DNA of 64,000 nucleotides, from contig JAWKTI010000001.1 in assembly GCA_041399155.1 (NCBI GenBank), positions 2,376,290 to 2,440,289 of the forward strand, written 5' to 3'. Source of the stretch: Zavarzinella sp. Lineage in GTDB: Bacteria; Planctomycetota; Planctomycetia; Gemmatales; Gemmataceae. Position numbers and translations under genes: made by a program. The notes below the pieces were generated by a model. It saw only the letters and a program-made list of their open reading frames with translations. It made no database searches and had not been told where the DNA came from. How positions within the stretch are numbered: position 1 is the stretch's first letter; every line of letters starts with the position of its first letter. Shown here in pieces: positions 36,950 to 45,380 of this stretch.

Positions 36950-38416
36950 TCAGACAAGTTGTTGGTAGATTGTAGCTGCGGCCAAGTGGGGGTCGTCGGC
37001 AGCAATAATTGCCGAACTTACTGCAACACGCTGGGCACCCACTTCTCGAACCTGGGCCACATTTGCTGCATTTATCCCACCAATTGCAAAAACTGGTACC
37101 GAAGACCGCTGGCAGGCATATTTCAAGTATTCCAAACCGGCGAATTCTTCGAAAGTTTTCGTGGTGCTTTGAAAAATGGGCCCCGCCCCAACATAGGTTG
37201 CGCCAGCAGCCAGTGCATGTTCTAACTGTTCCGGATTGTGGGTGCTGATGCCGATAATTGCCCTCGGCCCCAATATCTTACGGGCATCAGCAACGGACAG
37301 GTCATCCTGCCCTAAATGAACTCCATCCGCACCGCACAGTAACGCGATATCAGGCCGATCATTCATGATCATTAACGCCCCAGCCTCGTGCGTCCATTTT
37401 CTCACCTGTTTCGCACGTGCGAGCAATTGCTGATCGGTGAGATTTTTCTCACGAAGTTGAAAAATTTGGCAACCACCTGCGGCAGCGTGCTTGATCGTCC
37501 AATCAATTGCAGCCAAACACAATGAGCCTGTGATTAACGTATACAAATAGGCATTTTCCAATCTGCTTTGGGCATCCTGTGCGACAAAAATCCACTTTTC
37601 CAACGTATATACACGATATCGAATCCGCTCAAACTCTCTACTTAGATGTGGGTCTACCATTTTGGAGTATTCTTCCAGGCTACGAAGAGCCTCCTGCACT
37701 CGCTTGCAGTTAATGAGAGAGTTTTCATAAAGTGAAGCTCGCACCATTTCCGTTGGTACAGAAATACTGGTTCCCACATCGCCCAGGGTATCGCGGGTTT
37801 GCAGCACCATCGACAATGGGAAGTGATTCACAGCCTGCGAAAACTGGTGGCGGATTTCTTTCAATTCTGATGAAATTCGGGAATGATTCTGCACAAAACG
37901 TGCGTAATCTTCAATCACGCGCAAACCTTCGCGCACCCGATTAGTTGATACGTCAATAATCCGCCACAACGATGACTCTTCTGCCGTGGGCAACACATTG
38001 AGATCTTCTGAAATGATGATTGGTTCGGGCCCAGAAATATGCAGCATTCTACTGACATCGACACTATTATCATTAAACAATTGTTGCAATATTCTACTGG
38101 TAGCCAGGGTTCCAATCAGCAACAATTCGGTGGTTAAGTTTTCTTCAATACGCTCAGGAAAGAGCAGTTTCACCTCTGAAAGCACTTTAGAAATCTTGAA
38201 ATCGTCAGAAGAAGACAGTGCAAGCATTGCAGAGTTGATCTGCGGAAGTTGCCCACCATGTTCGCGAATTACTTCTGCAGCTCGCCCTTCATCATCTGCC
38301 AGGAGTTGCAACAGCAAGTGATGGTTCTGGATAATTCCGTCTACAGATGCCGCTTTTGCTAATTCCATTGCCCGCTCCACAGCGGGGCTAAACTCTTCTA
38401 ACATGGTGCCGCTCAT
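36950..38416 (-). CDS. thiE: Clp-N / ThiD2 / thiamine-phosphate synthase (ThiE) triple fusion
   Basis: 488 residues in three parts. Residues 1-~145 resemble a ClpA/B N-terminal double-repeat domain (FSPAVERAMELAKAASVDGIIQNHHLLLQLL, then a second repeat from LLFPERIEENLTTELLLIG). Residues ~160-285 match the ThiD2-type domain often fused to ThiE in this phylum (IDVSTNRVREGLRVIEDYARF). Residues ~285-488 are ThiE: QLREKNL (phosphate/Mg site), NDRPDIALLCGADGVHLGQDDL, GISTHNPEQ, GAGPIFQS and AIGGI. ThiE joins HMP-PP and thiazole phosphate into thiamine phosphate in the cytoplasm. The Clp-N portion is unexpected. The ATG at 38416 is the only good start; M5 is an alternative. Confidence 0.85.
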   Translation of the reverse strand: MSGTMLEEFSPAVERAMELAKAASVDGIIQNHHLLLQLLADDEGRAAEVIREHGGQLPQINSAMLALSSSDDFKISKVLSEVKLLFPERIEENLTTELLLIGTLATSRILQQLFNDNSVDVSRMLHISGPEPIIISEDLNVLPTAEESSLWRIIDVSTNRVREGLRVIEDYARFVQNHSRISSELKEIRHQFSQAVNHFPLSMVLQTRDTLGDVGTSISVPTEMVRASLYENSLINCKRVQEALRSLEEYSKMVDPHLSREFERIRYRVYTLEKWIFVAQDAQSRLENAYLYTLITGSLCLAAIDWTIKHAAAGGCQIFQLREKNLTDQQLLARAKQVRKWTHEAGALMIMNDRPDIALLCGADGVHLGQDDLSVADARKILGPRAIIGISTHNPEQLEHALAAGATYVGAGPIFQSTTKTFEEFAGLEYLKYACQRSSVPVFAIGGINAANVAQVREVGAQRVAVSSAIIAADDPHLAAATIYQQLV

Positions 38417-38657
38417 TGTTCTATTACCATGTTGTTTTATGGTGAACCGTTTCTGCTGGAATGGTGACTAGTTTACCTAGCCCTCAAAGTTTGCCTGATC
38501 CGTTTAACTGCTACGATGGGCGGTTTCGGTAGATTCCAAACTACTTTTTCATTGGGAAAAGCTGGCAAGTTGGCTGATTGGGGTAGTAGTTGCCGATAGA
38601 GAAGTTTGTGGGATTTACCCCACGTGGGACTGAATGCGGTGCGTGGAGACTGACACA

Positions 38658-39965
38658 ATGGATAAGTACAGTTCGATCAAGAAAATTGGGTGCTTATTGA
38701 TCGTAAGTGCTTACTGTTCAGTTGCTTATGGCCAATTGCCAGCACCAGTTGTTGAACCACCTCCCGTGGTTCCAACAATTCCAGGTGTTCCACCGGCTGT
38801 CGAAGTCCCACGTGGGGTGGAACGTTTTGCTCTTGCGGATGCGATTCGCGTCGGGGTCAGCCGACACCCACAAATCAGGGCAATGAATGCCAGCTATAAT
38901 GCTGCACTGACAAAGCACTACGGGCTGGAAGAATCTGCCTCCCGCGGGGCCTTCCTGCTACCTGATATGAAATATCGCAAAACCCAAAGTGAAATGGCAC
39001 TGCTGGCTGCTCAGGCAGAATTACGGCAGGCAGAATTCGAAGTAACTTTCGGAGTGATTCGTTCTTACTACACCGTGGTTTACGCCAAGCAACAGGCAAA
39101 AGTTGCCGCCGACCTGGTGGAACAACTGGAAGTTTACCTGGAACAGGTTCGCAAAATTGTCAACAGTAAGAATGGTGGTATCCGCGGTATTACCAAAGAT
39201 ACGGAAGACAAACTGGTGATCATTATTTCCGAAGCCAAAGGCAAATATTTCGATGCGGTTACAGGGGTGAAGAAATCTCAGGCACTACTTCGCGAAGCAA
39301 TGGGCTACGGCAACGAAATTGCTGTTGATGCAGCAGATGAATTGCTTCCAGCAGTGGAAGCGGACCTGACCAAAGAGGTCATTCTTGGCCACGCACTCAA
39401 TCGGCGTGGAGAAATTGTCCTCAGTCGCATCGGTGCGGATGTGAGTCGGCTGGAAATCTGTGCCCAGTGGTCGCGAAGACTCAGTATTTACATGACCACG
39501 TATGCGAACGCCGGGGACATTCATGCCCGTTCCGTCCCGCTGACAACGCGCGATCCAGAATACAAACCAGGTGGCTTTAATCCGGAAATGCCCGACCGCT
39601 TAATTGGCAGTCGAGAAACCAGAACCAATACTGCCAAGTTTTATGCCGATCGGGCACAGGCTGTGGCAGACCAGGCAAAAAATCTGATTATTCTGGAAAC
39701 TGATGTCGCCTTTACACGGTGGGAAGATGCCAATAAGAAAGTCGCACTCTTCAAAGATGCCAGTAAAGCCGCCAAAGAAATGATTTCCCGGCAACGGGAA
39801 GCAGCTGGTGGTACGCTGACTAAAGAAGATCTGCTGACCAATGAAATTGCAGCCACCAAGGCATTTGCTTCCTACAACGAAGCACTTTTCGAACAGATAA
39901 TTGCCTTGGCAAACCTGGAACGGGTAACTTCCGGCGGGGTAAGCATCAACTTCCCAGGCCGATAA
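38658..39965 (+). CDS. TolC-family outer-membrane efflux protein
   Basis: The start is ATG 38658, giving a signal peptide that ends YCSVAYG|Q; an earlier in-frame GTG would bury it. A proline-rich stretch (~25-50) precedes two long helical repeats rich in Ala, Glu and Lys (around residues 95-190 and 330-425), the pattern of outer-membrane channel proteins. It probably exports small molecules together with an inner-membrane pump, but no pump or periplasmic adaptor gene is adjacent. Function is inferred from family shape; no substrate is indicated. Confidence 0.75.
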   Translation: MDKYSSIKKIGCLLIVSAYCSVAYGQLPAPVVEPPPVVPTIPGVPPAVEVPRGVERFALADAIRVGVSRHPQIRAMNASYNAALTKHYGLEESASRGAFLLPDMKYRKTQSEMALLAAQAELRQAEFEVTFGVIRSYYTVVYAKQQAKVAADLVEQLEVYLEQVRKIVNSKNGGIRGITKDTEDKLVIIISEAKGKYFDAVTGVKKSQALLREAMGYGNEIAVDAADELLPAVEADLTKEVILGHALNRRGEIVLSRIGADVSRLEICAQWSRRLSIYMTTYANAGDIHARSVPLTTRDPEYKPGGFNPEMPDRLIGSRETRTNTAKFYADRAQAVADQAKNLIILETDVAFTRWEDANKKVALFKDASKAAKEMISRQREAAGGTLTKEDLLTNEIAATKAFASYNEALFEQIIALANLERVTSGGVSINFPGR

Positions 39966-40050
39966 GACAAAATGTCTTGCGACAATCGCCCACAATTAGA
40001 AAAAATTTACGGTGCTGGTGGCCGCATTCCACGCAGATCAAAGGATTGTC

Positions 40051-40929
40051 ATGCGTTCTCTCATAGTATTTTCATGTTTATTGTTGGTGGCACCAGGCAC
40101 AGTGGTATGTGCAGAACGGGTCAATGTGGGGATACCTGCTTCCGTTTTCAAAGACATTCCTAAACCTTTGCTGTCATTCGCCACCCAGCCTTTCGATCAG
40201 CTGATTCAATCCCGCACTGGCTACCCCGGTGATGCGGAATTAGTTGATGATGCCCTGACCATCGCAAAGCATCTGGATAGTGGAAAGTATCAGCTGGGGG
40301 TATTTCAGGCACATGAGTTCGCCTGGGCCAAAGATAAATTTCCCAAATTGATGCCATTGGTGATTTGCGTGCCAAAGCCACGCGAAATCCAGGCGTTTGG
40401 ATTAGTGCGTTACGACCACCCCGCCAAAGATCTGGGTGAATGCAAAGGCCAGAAACTGGTAATCGCCGACACTACTCGAGACCACGTACTGCTTTATCTG
40501 GACAAACAACGCACCAATCAACTCGTGGGCAGCAGTTTTACCCATCTCAAAAACACAAAAACCGCCCACGATGCGATTCATCTGGTGATAGATGGTGAAG
40601 CAGATATCACTTTCACTGATGGTGCCTCCTGGAGCTATTTTCAGAAATTGTACCCAGGTCCCGCTCAGAATTTGAAGGTGCTGCTGCAATCGAAGGTCTT
40701 TCCATCCACGGTAATCGCGTACAAAACTGGCGGTATGCCAGACCAGCAAGTAACACAATGTCAGAAGGGCCTTTTGACCGCCCACGAAGATTCCAAATGC
40801 AAACGGTTGATGGGTACGATCAAACTGGATCGATTTGAAGCAATCCCTGCTGATTATTTGCAAGTCATTGAAAGTCTGCGCAAAGAATACCCCAACTCTC
40901 CCACGATGAGTTTAGCTGGGAAGCCTTAA
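40051..40929 (+). CDS. PhnD-like phosphate/phosphonate substrate-binding protein
   Basis: The start is ATG 40051, seven bases after AAAGGA; the signal peptide is FSCLLLVAPGTVVCA. The mature protein matches the periplasmic PhnD-like fold: VNVGIPASVFKD, YQLGVFQAHEFAWA, a central LVIADTTRDHVLLY hinge, and ADITFTDGASW in the second lobe. No ABC permease or ATPase genes follow, so it may act as an orphan receptor. Planctomycetes carry many such orphan PhnD-like genes. Confidence 0.75.
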   Translation: MRSLIVFSCLLLVAPGTVVCAERVNVGIPASVFKDIPKPLLSFATQPFDQLIQSRTGYPGDAELVDDALTIAKHLDSGKYQLGVFQAHEFAWAKDKFPKLMPLVICVPKPREIQAFGLVRYDHPAKDLGECKGQKLVIADTTRDHVLLYLDKQRTNQLVGSSFTHLKNTKTAHDAIHLVIDGEADITFTDGASWSYFQKLYPGPAQNLKVLLQSKVFPSTVIAYKTGGMPDQQVTQCQKGLLTAHEDSKCKRLMGTIKLDRFEAIPADYLQVIESLRKEYPNSPTMSLAGKP

Positions 40930-41062
40930 TCAATTCTTCACTTTCTCCACAATGAGATGAAAGCTCTGCCACATTTTTCTCTGTAAGCACAAAAATCGGA
41001 TTTTCTCTTGCATCTTTCGGACGAATTTGTCATGATGAACATAAGTTTCCTGTGTGCCCAAT

Positions 41063-43018
41063 ATGAGTAAATGGTTTTGTCAAAAATGCGTTTATTCCAC
41101 AGCAGTGGAACAGCCTGGGCAACAATGTCCGGACTGTGGTGCACCACTGACCGCCATTCCACAGGAAACCAATTCTGACACATCTTCTCTGAATACTGTC
41201 GATCAAACATTAAACACAATAACTCTTGTTGAGAGCCAGCAATCCCAGCTGCCGAAAAACAAGTATTTATTAAAGTTTAATGAGGAAAACGAGCAGGAAT
41301 TGAAAGATGCACCCACTTTTCCCGGCTACCGCGTGCTGGAAGTTCTGGGTGAAGGTGGTATGGGGCGGGTTTACCGGGCCTTGCAATTGTCTGTGGGCCG
41401 CATGGTGGCCATCAAATGTATTTTTCGCAGTTATTACCAGGAAGACATCGCCCGTTTTCAACGAGAAGCCCACGCAATTTCAAAGTTACAGAGCGATAAA
41501 ATAGTTCAGGTCATAGATTTTCAACTGGAAGCGAGTATCCCCTTCATGACGATGGAATACATCGAAGGGGTTACGCTATCCAGACTATTGGACCTGAAAG
41601 ACCTCTCCCTATCAGAGATTATCACCATTATGGCTTCCGTTTTGGAAGCCTTGCAAGTTGCCCACGAACAGGGGATTCTGCATCGCGATGTCAAACCTTC
41701 CAATATCCTCCTCACTACTGATTTGCAGCAAATTAAACTGACAGATTTTGGCATCGCAAAACTACCAGACGACCCCAACTCACCCACTCTATCGGGCCAA
41801 TTAATCGGCACGCCGAAGTACATGTCACCGGAACAGGCCCGCCTGGAAGAAACCCTCACTCCTGCATCCGATATTTTTTCTGCGGGCGTCGTGCTGCACC
41901 AGATGTTAAGCGGTCGGGTGCCCTACGAAGGGATGAACAAAGCCGACACCCTGGAAAAGCTGAAAAAGGAACCCTTACCCGATGTTCGAGCTTCAAAACC
42001 TGAAATTCCCGCTCGACTGGCAGCAATTGTCACCAAAGCCTGCTCCCTGAATATCGATGATCGATATATATCTGCTGCTCAATTTCGTGATGATCTACTG
42101 AATTGGCAAGCTGGAAAATCGACCATTGCCAGTCCGCTCAGCTTTTCGGAACGAACTTTTCGATGGCTGCGTCGGCGTTGGAAGTTAACTGCGGTAGCAG
42201 TACTGATCCCCACCGTACTGCTGGCTGCCATGATTATCCGGCGGGAATTAGAACCAATTACTTCAATTCATCGTTCTCTCAGAAATGAGAAGCCCACCCT
42301 GTTAGTGGGAGAAACAGGATTTCCAAAATACTTTCTTTGGGAATTGGGCGATACGGTACTGATGGAATCAACCAGAGGCGACCGATCCGCCAGTTTTCAA
42401 ACACAGACACTTTCACTGCTGTCTCTCTTGGACGATCCACAGTGCGATGAATACACCATTGAACTGGAAATTGCCCACCATCAGAAGGTAGTCGATCCGG
42501 GCAGCTATGTTGGCATTTACCTTAATCTGGTACGTATCCGTGCAGATGATGGCACGCCGTGTATCAGTTTCGTGGCCCTCAAGTGGAGCGATTTTCTGGA
42601 AACTATTGAACAACAAATGCCCGCTGTCGCTGCAAAACATTCCGTTCGCATACAACGCTATGTTGCCTTCCAGCGGGGTGATTGGCAGCATCGGCTGATT
42701 AACCTGAGCCCGAACCCACCCATGGGACTTTTTTTTCCCGCAGATGTCAGATATGGCTGGCGGAAAATGAAACTCGAAGTATCTCCCAGCGGTATCGAAG
42801 TGGAATTCGAAAAAACCAAAGGGATCACGGCGAAAGTTCATATCCCACCTGAAAATATGGAAGTGAAAGGCGATCTTGGCCAGAACCACTTCACTTTGAA
42901 GGATGGTGGTAAAGTACATTATCCCGCCTGGAACCCACGCGGGTCTTTCGGTATCTATTCATCGAATGCCACCGTGGCATTCCGAAATGTGGTTGTTACT
43001 CCAAAAATCAGCAAGTGA
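41063..43018 (+). CDS. Zinc-ribbon Ser/Thr protein kinase with TM anchor
   Basis: An N-terminal zinc ribbon (CQKC...CPDC, residues ~6-28) is followed by an acidic linker and a complete Hanks-type kinase: GEGGMGRVYRA, AIKCIF (Lys), HRDVKPSNILL (catalytic D209), DFGIAK and GTPKYMSPEQA. A TM helix (AVAVLIPTVLLAAMII) separates it from an extracytoplasmic beta-rich domain of about 260 residues that could sense a ligand. The start is ATG 41063 rather than the GTG nine bases upstream. Two small genes follow at short spacing and may be cotranscribed; their products could be partners. Confidence 0.9.
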   Translation: MSKWFCQKCVYSTAVEQPGQQCPDCGAPLTAIPQETNSDTSSLNTVDQTLNTITLVESQQSQLPKNKYLLKFNEENEQELKDAPTFPGYRVLEVLGEGGMGRVYRALQLSVGRMVAIKCIFRSYYQEDIARFQREAHAISKLQSDKIVQVIDFQLEASIPFMTMEYIEGVTLSRLLDLKDLSLSEIITIMASVLEALQVAHEQGILHRDVKPSNILLTTDLQQIKLTDFGIAKLPDDPNSPTLSGQLIGTPKYMSPEQARLEETLTPASDIFSAGVVLHQMLSGRVPYEGMNKADTLEKLKKEPLPDVRASKPEIPARLAAIVTKACSLNIDDRYISAAQFRDDLLNWQAGKSTIASPLSFSERTFRWLRRRWKLTAVAVLIPTVLLAAMIIRRELEPITSIHRSLRNEKPTLLVGETGFPKYFLWELGDTVLMESTRGDRSASFQTQTLSLLSLLDDPQCDEYTIELEIAHHQKVVDPGSYVGIYLNLVRIRADDGTPCISFVALKWSDFLETIEQQMPAVAAKHSVRIQRYVAFQRGDWQHRLINLSPNPPMGLFFPADVRYGWRKMKLEVSPSGIEVEFEKTKGITAKVHIPPENMEVKGDLGQNHFTLKDGGKVHYPAWNPRGSFGIYSSNATVAFRNVVVTPKISK

Positions 43019-43026
43019 GGCATCAA

Positions 43027-43419
43027 ATGAGCAACGGCGGAGCGATTGGATTGGCGTTGACACTCGCAAACGATGAAATTGAAATCCTGGTCCCTAGCCA
43101 GAATGAAAGCCCCGGAGGAAGTTTTCAGGTGGCAGGCACTTCGGGATCAAGTGTTGCTACAGTTTACCTGAGAATTTTGGATAAAGATGGTACCAATGTT
43201 GTAATAAACGTAGGGCAGGATTATTTGACAACTAACCCGGCCAGTGGCTACTGGACAATCGATTTCATTGCCGGCACAAATTACACTTTAGTTGCAGGAA
43301 ACAACCCGCATATGATCATAGCAAGCAACTCTGCTGCGTTTAACAATTCAACCTCGGTGTCCAACATCAACATTTTGACAGGTACACCACCAATTGAAGT
43401 CACCTTGATTCAACCTTAA
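43027..43419 (+). CDS. Hypothetical beta-rich protein downstream of kinase
   Basis: 130 residues from ATG 43027, eight bases after the kinase stop; GTGAGG supplies the ribosome site. The sequence is low in charge and rich in Asn, Ser, Thr, Gly and Val, and reads as a beta-sandwich (VATVYLRILDKDG, YWTIDFIAGTNYTL). There is no signal peptide and no recognised family. Position suggests a partner or substrate of the kinase, but that is inference. Confidence 0.6.
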   Translation: MSNGGAIGLALTLANDEIEILVPSQNESPGGSFQVAGTSGSSVATVYLRILDKDGTNVVINVGQDYLTTNPASGYWTIDFIAGTNYTLVAGNNPHMIIASNSAAFNNSTSVSNINILTGTPPIEVTLIQP

Positions 43420-43451
43420 AAAATGAAAAAACAAGCACTTTTGGAGAAATA

Positions 43452-43709
43452 ATGGCAAAACTAGAAATCACTGGCACTCTGACCACTTCAACTTTGGATC
43501 CTGTATTGACAATCCAATTGTTTTTGCCTGAACGACGGATTCTATTGCAAGAACACTCGATTGTAAATATTGCGAGGCGAAACGCTGAGAACTACAAGGT
43601 GGTCTTCTTCCAGATCCCTGCTGCAACTACATATATAATCCGTTATATATTAAAAGATCGATCGACTGGAGAGATTATCCAACGATTTACGCGTGCAGCA
43701 CGCACGTGA
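43452..43709 (+). CDS. Small hypothetical protein
   Basis: 85 residues after a good TTGGAGAAATA site. It alternates polar and hydrophobic residues (TYIIRYILKDRSTGEII), suggesting a small beta domain. It starts 32 bases after the previous gene, so the kinase and two small genes may form one transcript. No family recognised. Confidence 0.55.
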   Translation: MAKLEITGTLTTSTLDPVLTIQLFLPERRILLQEHSIVNIARRNAENYKVVFFQIPAATTYIIRYILKDRSTGEIIQRFTRAART

Positions 43710-43798
43710 GAAATTCTACAAGATATCCAGTAGGCTTTATGTCTTCCGAGCGAACCTACTATGCGATTCGTGGCTCAGTTGATATAAATTAATTACAC

Positions 43799-43872
43799 GC
43801 GCCCGTAGCTCAACTGGACAGAGCAACGGTCTTCGGAACCGTAGGTTGCTGGTTCGACTCCAGCCGGGCGTG
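43799..43872 (+). tRNA. tRNA-Arg (anticodon TCG)
   Basis: A full cloverleaf folds: acceptor GCGCCCG with CGGGCGT (one G-T pair), T8-A9, D-stem GCTC/GAGC, anticodon stem ACGGT/ACCGT with loop CTTCGGA (anticodon TCG), T-stem GCTGG/CCAGC with loop TTCGACT, discriminator G. No encoded CCA is seen. The end of the opposite-strand integrase gene reads through it, marking it as the attachment site of the downstream element. Confidence 0.92.
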
Positions 43873-45185
43873 CTTTTCGTCATTTCTCACCACCAATTCG
43901 CTGACATCACCAGACATCATTTTTTCAGGGCTTTTTTCATTTTCCAGACCCGTTGCATCAACGATCAACGATTCGTCCATTTTGTCAGCAATTTGCTCAC
44001 TTTGGCATGTTTTGTCAGAAAGAGGTGCAACACTGGGTGCAACACTTTTGTTATTCGGCAGACTGTTCACCATGGTTCCAAGGTCGGTCAACTTGGTTCG
44101 GGCGTACCTTTTCATTGTCAATTTTGGGTCCGAATGCCGTGCAAGGGTCATTACCTGTTTCGGATCTGCCCCACTGCGGATCAGGTTACTGATATAGGTG
44201 TTCCGAAGTGCGTGAAAGTCCCGCACCTCTTCACCTTCGGGAGAGGTAGTTTCCACAGGAATGCCCACGAGGGCCATATCCCGCCGAATCATCGTTGCAG
44301 CCTTTTCTTTCCAGGTACCTGCCCAGATTACTTTTCCGTGCGGTTTGGATGCCAGAAAAACTTGTAGATCAATTGCCAAATCTACAGGAAGTGGCTGTAC
44401 CACTTGTTGGCGGTTTTTGCTGTCACTTGCCTGAAGGTGTACCACCGGTGGATCGGCTGTCAGATCAAATGATTTTGGTTTCAGAACCGCCAATTCCGAC
44501 GCACGGAATCCGGTTCCCAGTGCGACGCGGTACAGCATCGAACGATCGATGCCAGACAGACCACGAAAGGCTGGAGCAGTTGCAGTTGCAGCAAGTAGGC
44601 GAGTAATTTCATCGATGTGAAATTCACCCCGACGTTCTGCATCCATGGCAACATTTCCAGGCTTAACCGTCTTGAACGGGTTACGGTCGATGCGATCATG
44701 TTCCATCATCCAAATCACAAACTGCTTCATTGCTTGCAGGTAGTGTTTTGCAGTCTGGGTGCTTTTGCCTTTTCTTGTTCGCAAATCATATAGGAACTTT
44801 TCCAAATCTTCTCCATTCAGATCTCTGGTGAGATGGAAATGACAACCTGCCAAGATCGCTGTAACGCGGCTTGTTTTGAGCTTGATGTATTCCGCCTCAG
44901 AACCCTTCGCCTGCAACGATTCCCGCCAGGCTTCCAGGTGCTCCGATAATGGCATCCGCTGAAATTTGGCGGTACGTGGGTTGCCAATACCTGCTTTTTC
45001 TTTTTCAATTTCCTCAACAATTTTTCCAGCATATGCTGGGCTGCGGTCTTGTTGGTACTCAGTGGCACGCGTTTCTTTTGACCCAATGCATCGCGATATT
45101 GTCCATACCACTTCTTTGAGAAAACTTGTTTCTGCGTTCCATCCGCCTGCTTACGTGTCGTCGTCACCTTAAACACAGTTGCCAT
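43810..45185 (-). CDS. Tyrosine recombinase (integrase), one-base frameshift near the N-terminus
   Basis: The complete catalytic set is present: R in GTGFRASELAVL, K in ASDSKNRQQ, HALR, H in LARHSDPKLT and Y in MKRYAR, with an SAM-like core-binding domain (KSTQTAKHYLQAMKQFVIWM). The N-terminus starts at ATG 45185 (MATVFKVTTTRKQ) in one frame, runs to LLRKLKK, and continues in the -1 frame as EKAGIGNPRTAKFQ; the switch falls in A-runs (T-runs at 44995-44999 and 45001-45005 on the plus strand). The final residues (HARLESNQQPTVPK) are encoded by antisense tRNA-Arg. A missing A, a real mutation or -1 slippage would all explain the break. Confidence 0.85.
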
Positions 45186-45380
45186 CTTTTATCTCCATTC
45201 ACCAACCGGTATCTTGCTCCAAGCATTCAGCGAGTACCGATTGGATTCAAGTTAACATGTAATTAAATTCAGTCAATATGGTCAAGCCAGTTGGGTTTTG
45301 CCAAACTGGCCGACATTCAAACAATTGTACCCTGGTCAAGGTACTCAAGATGCTCAAGATATTCACCTTTGTCAGAAAAC

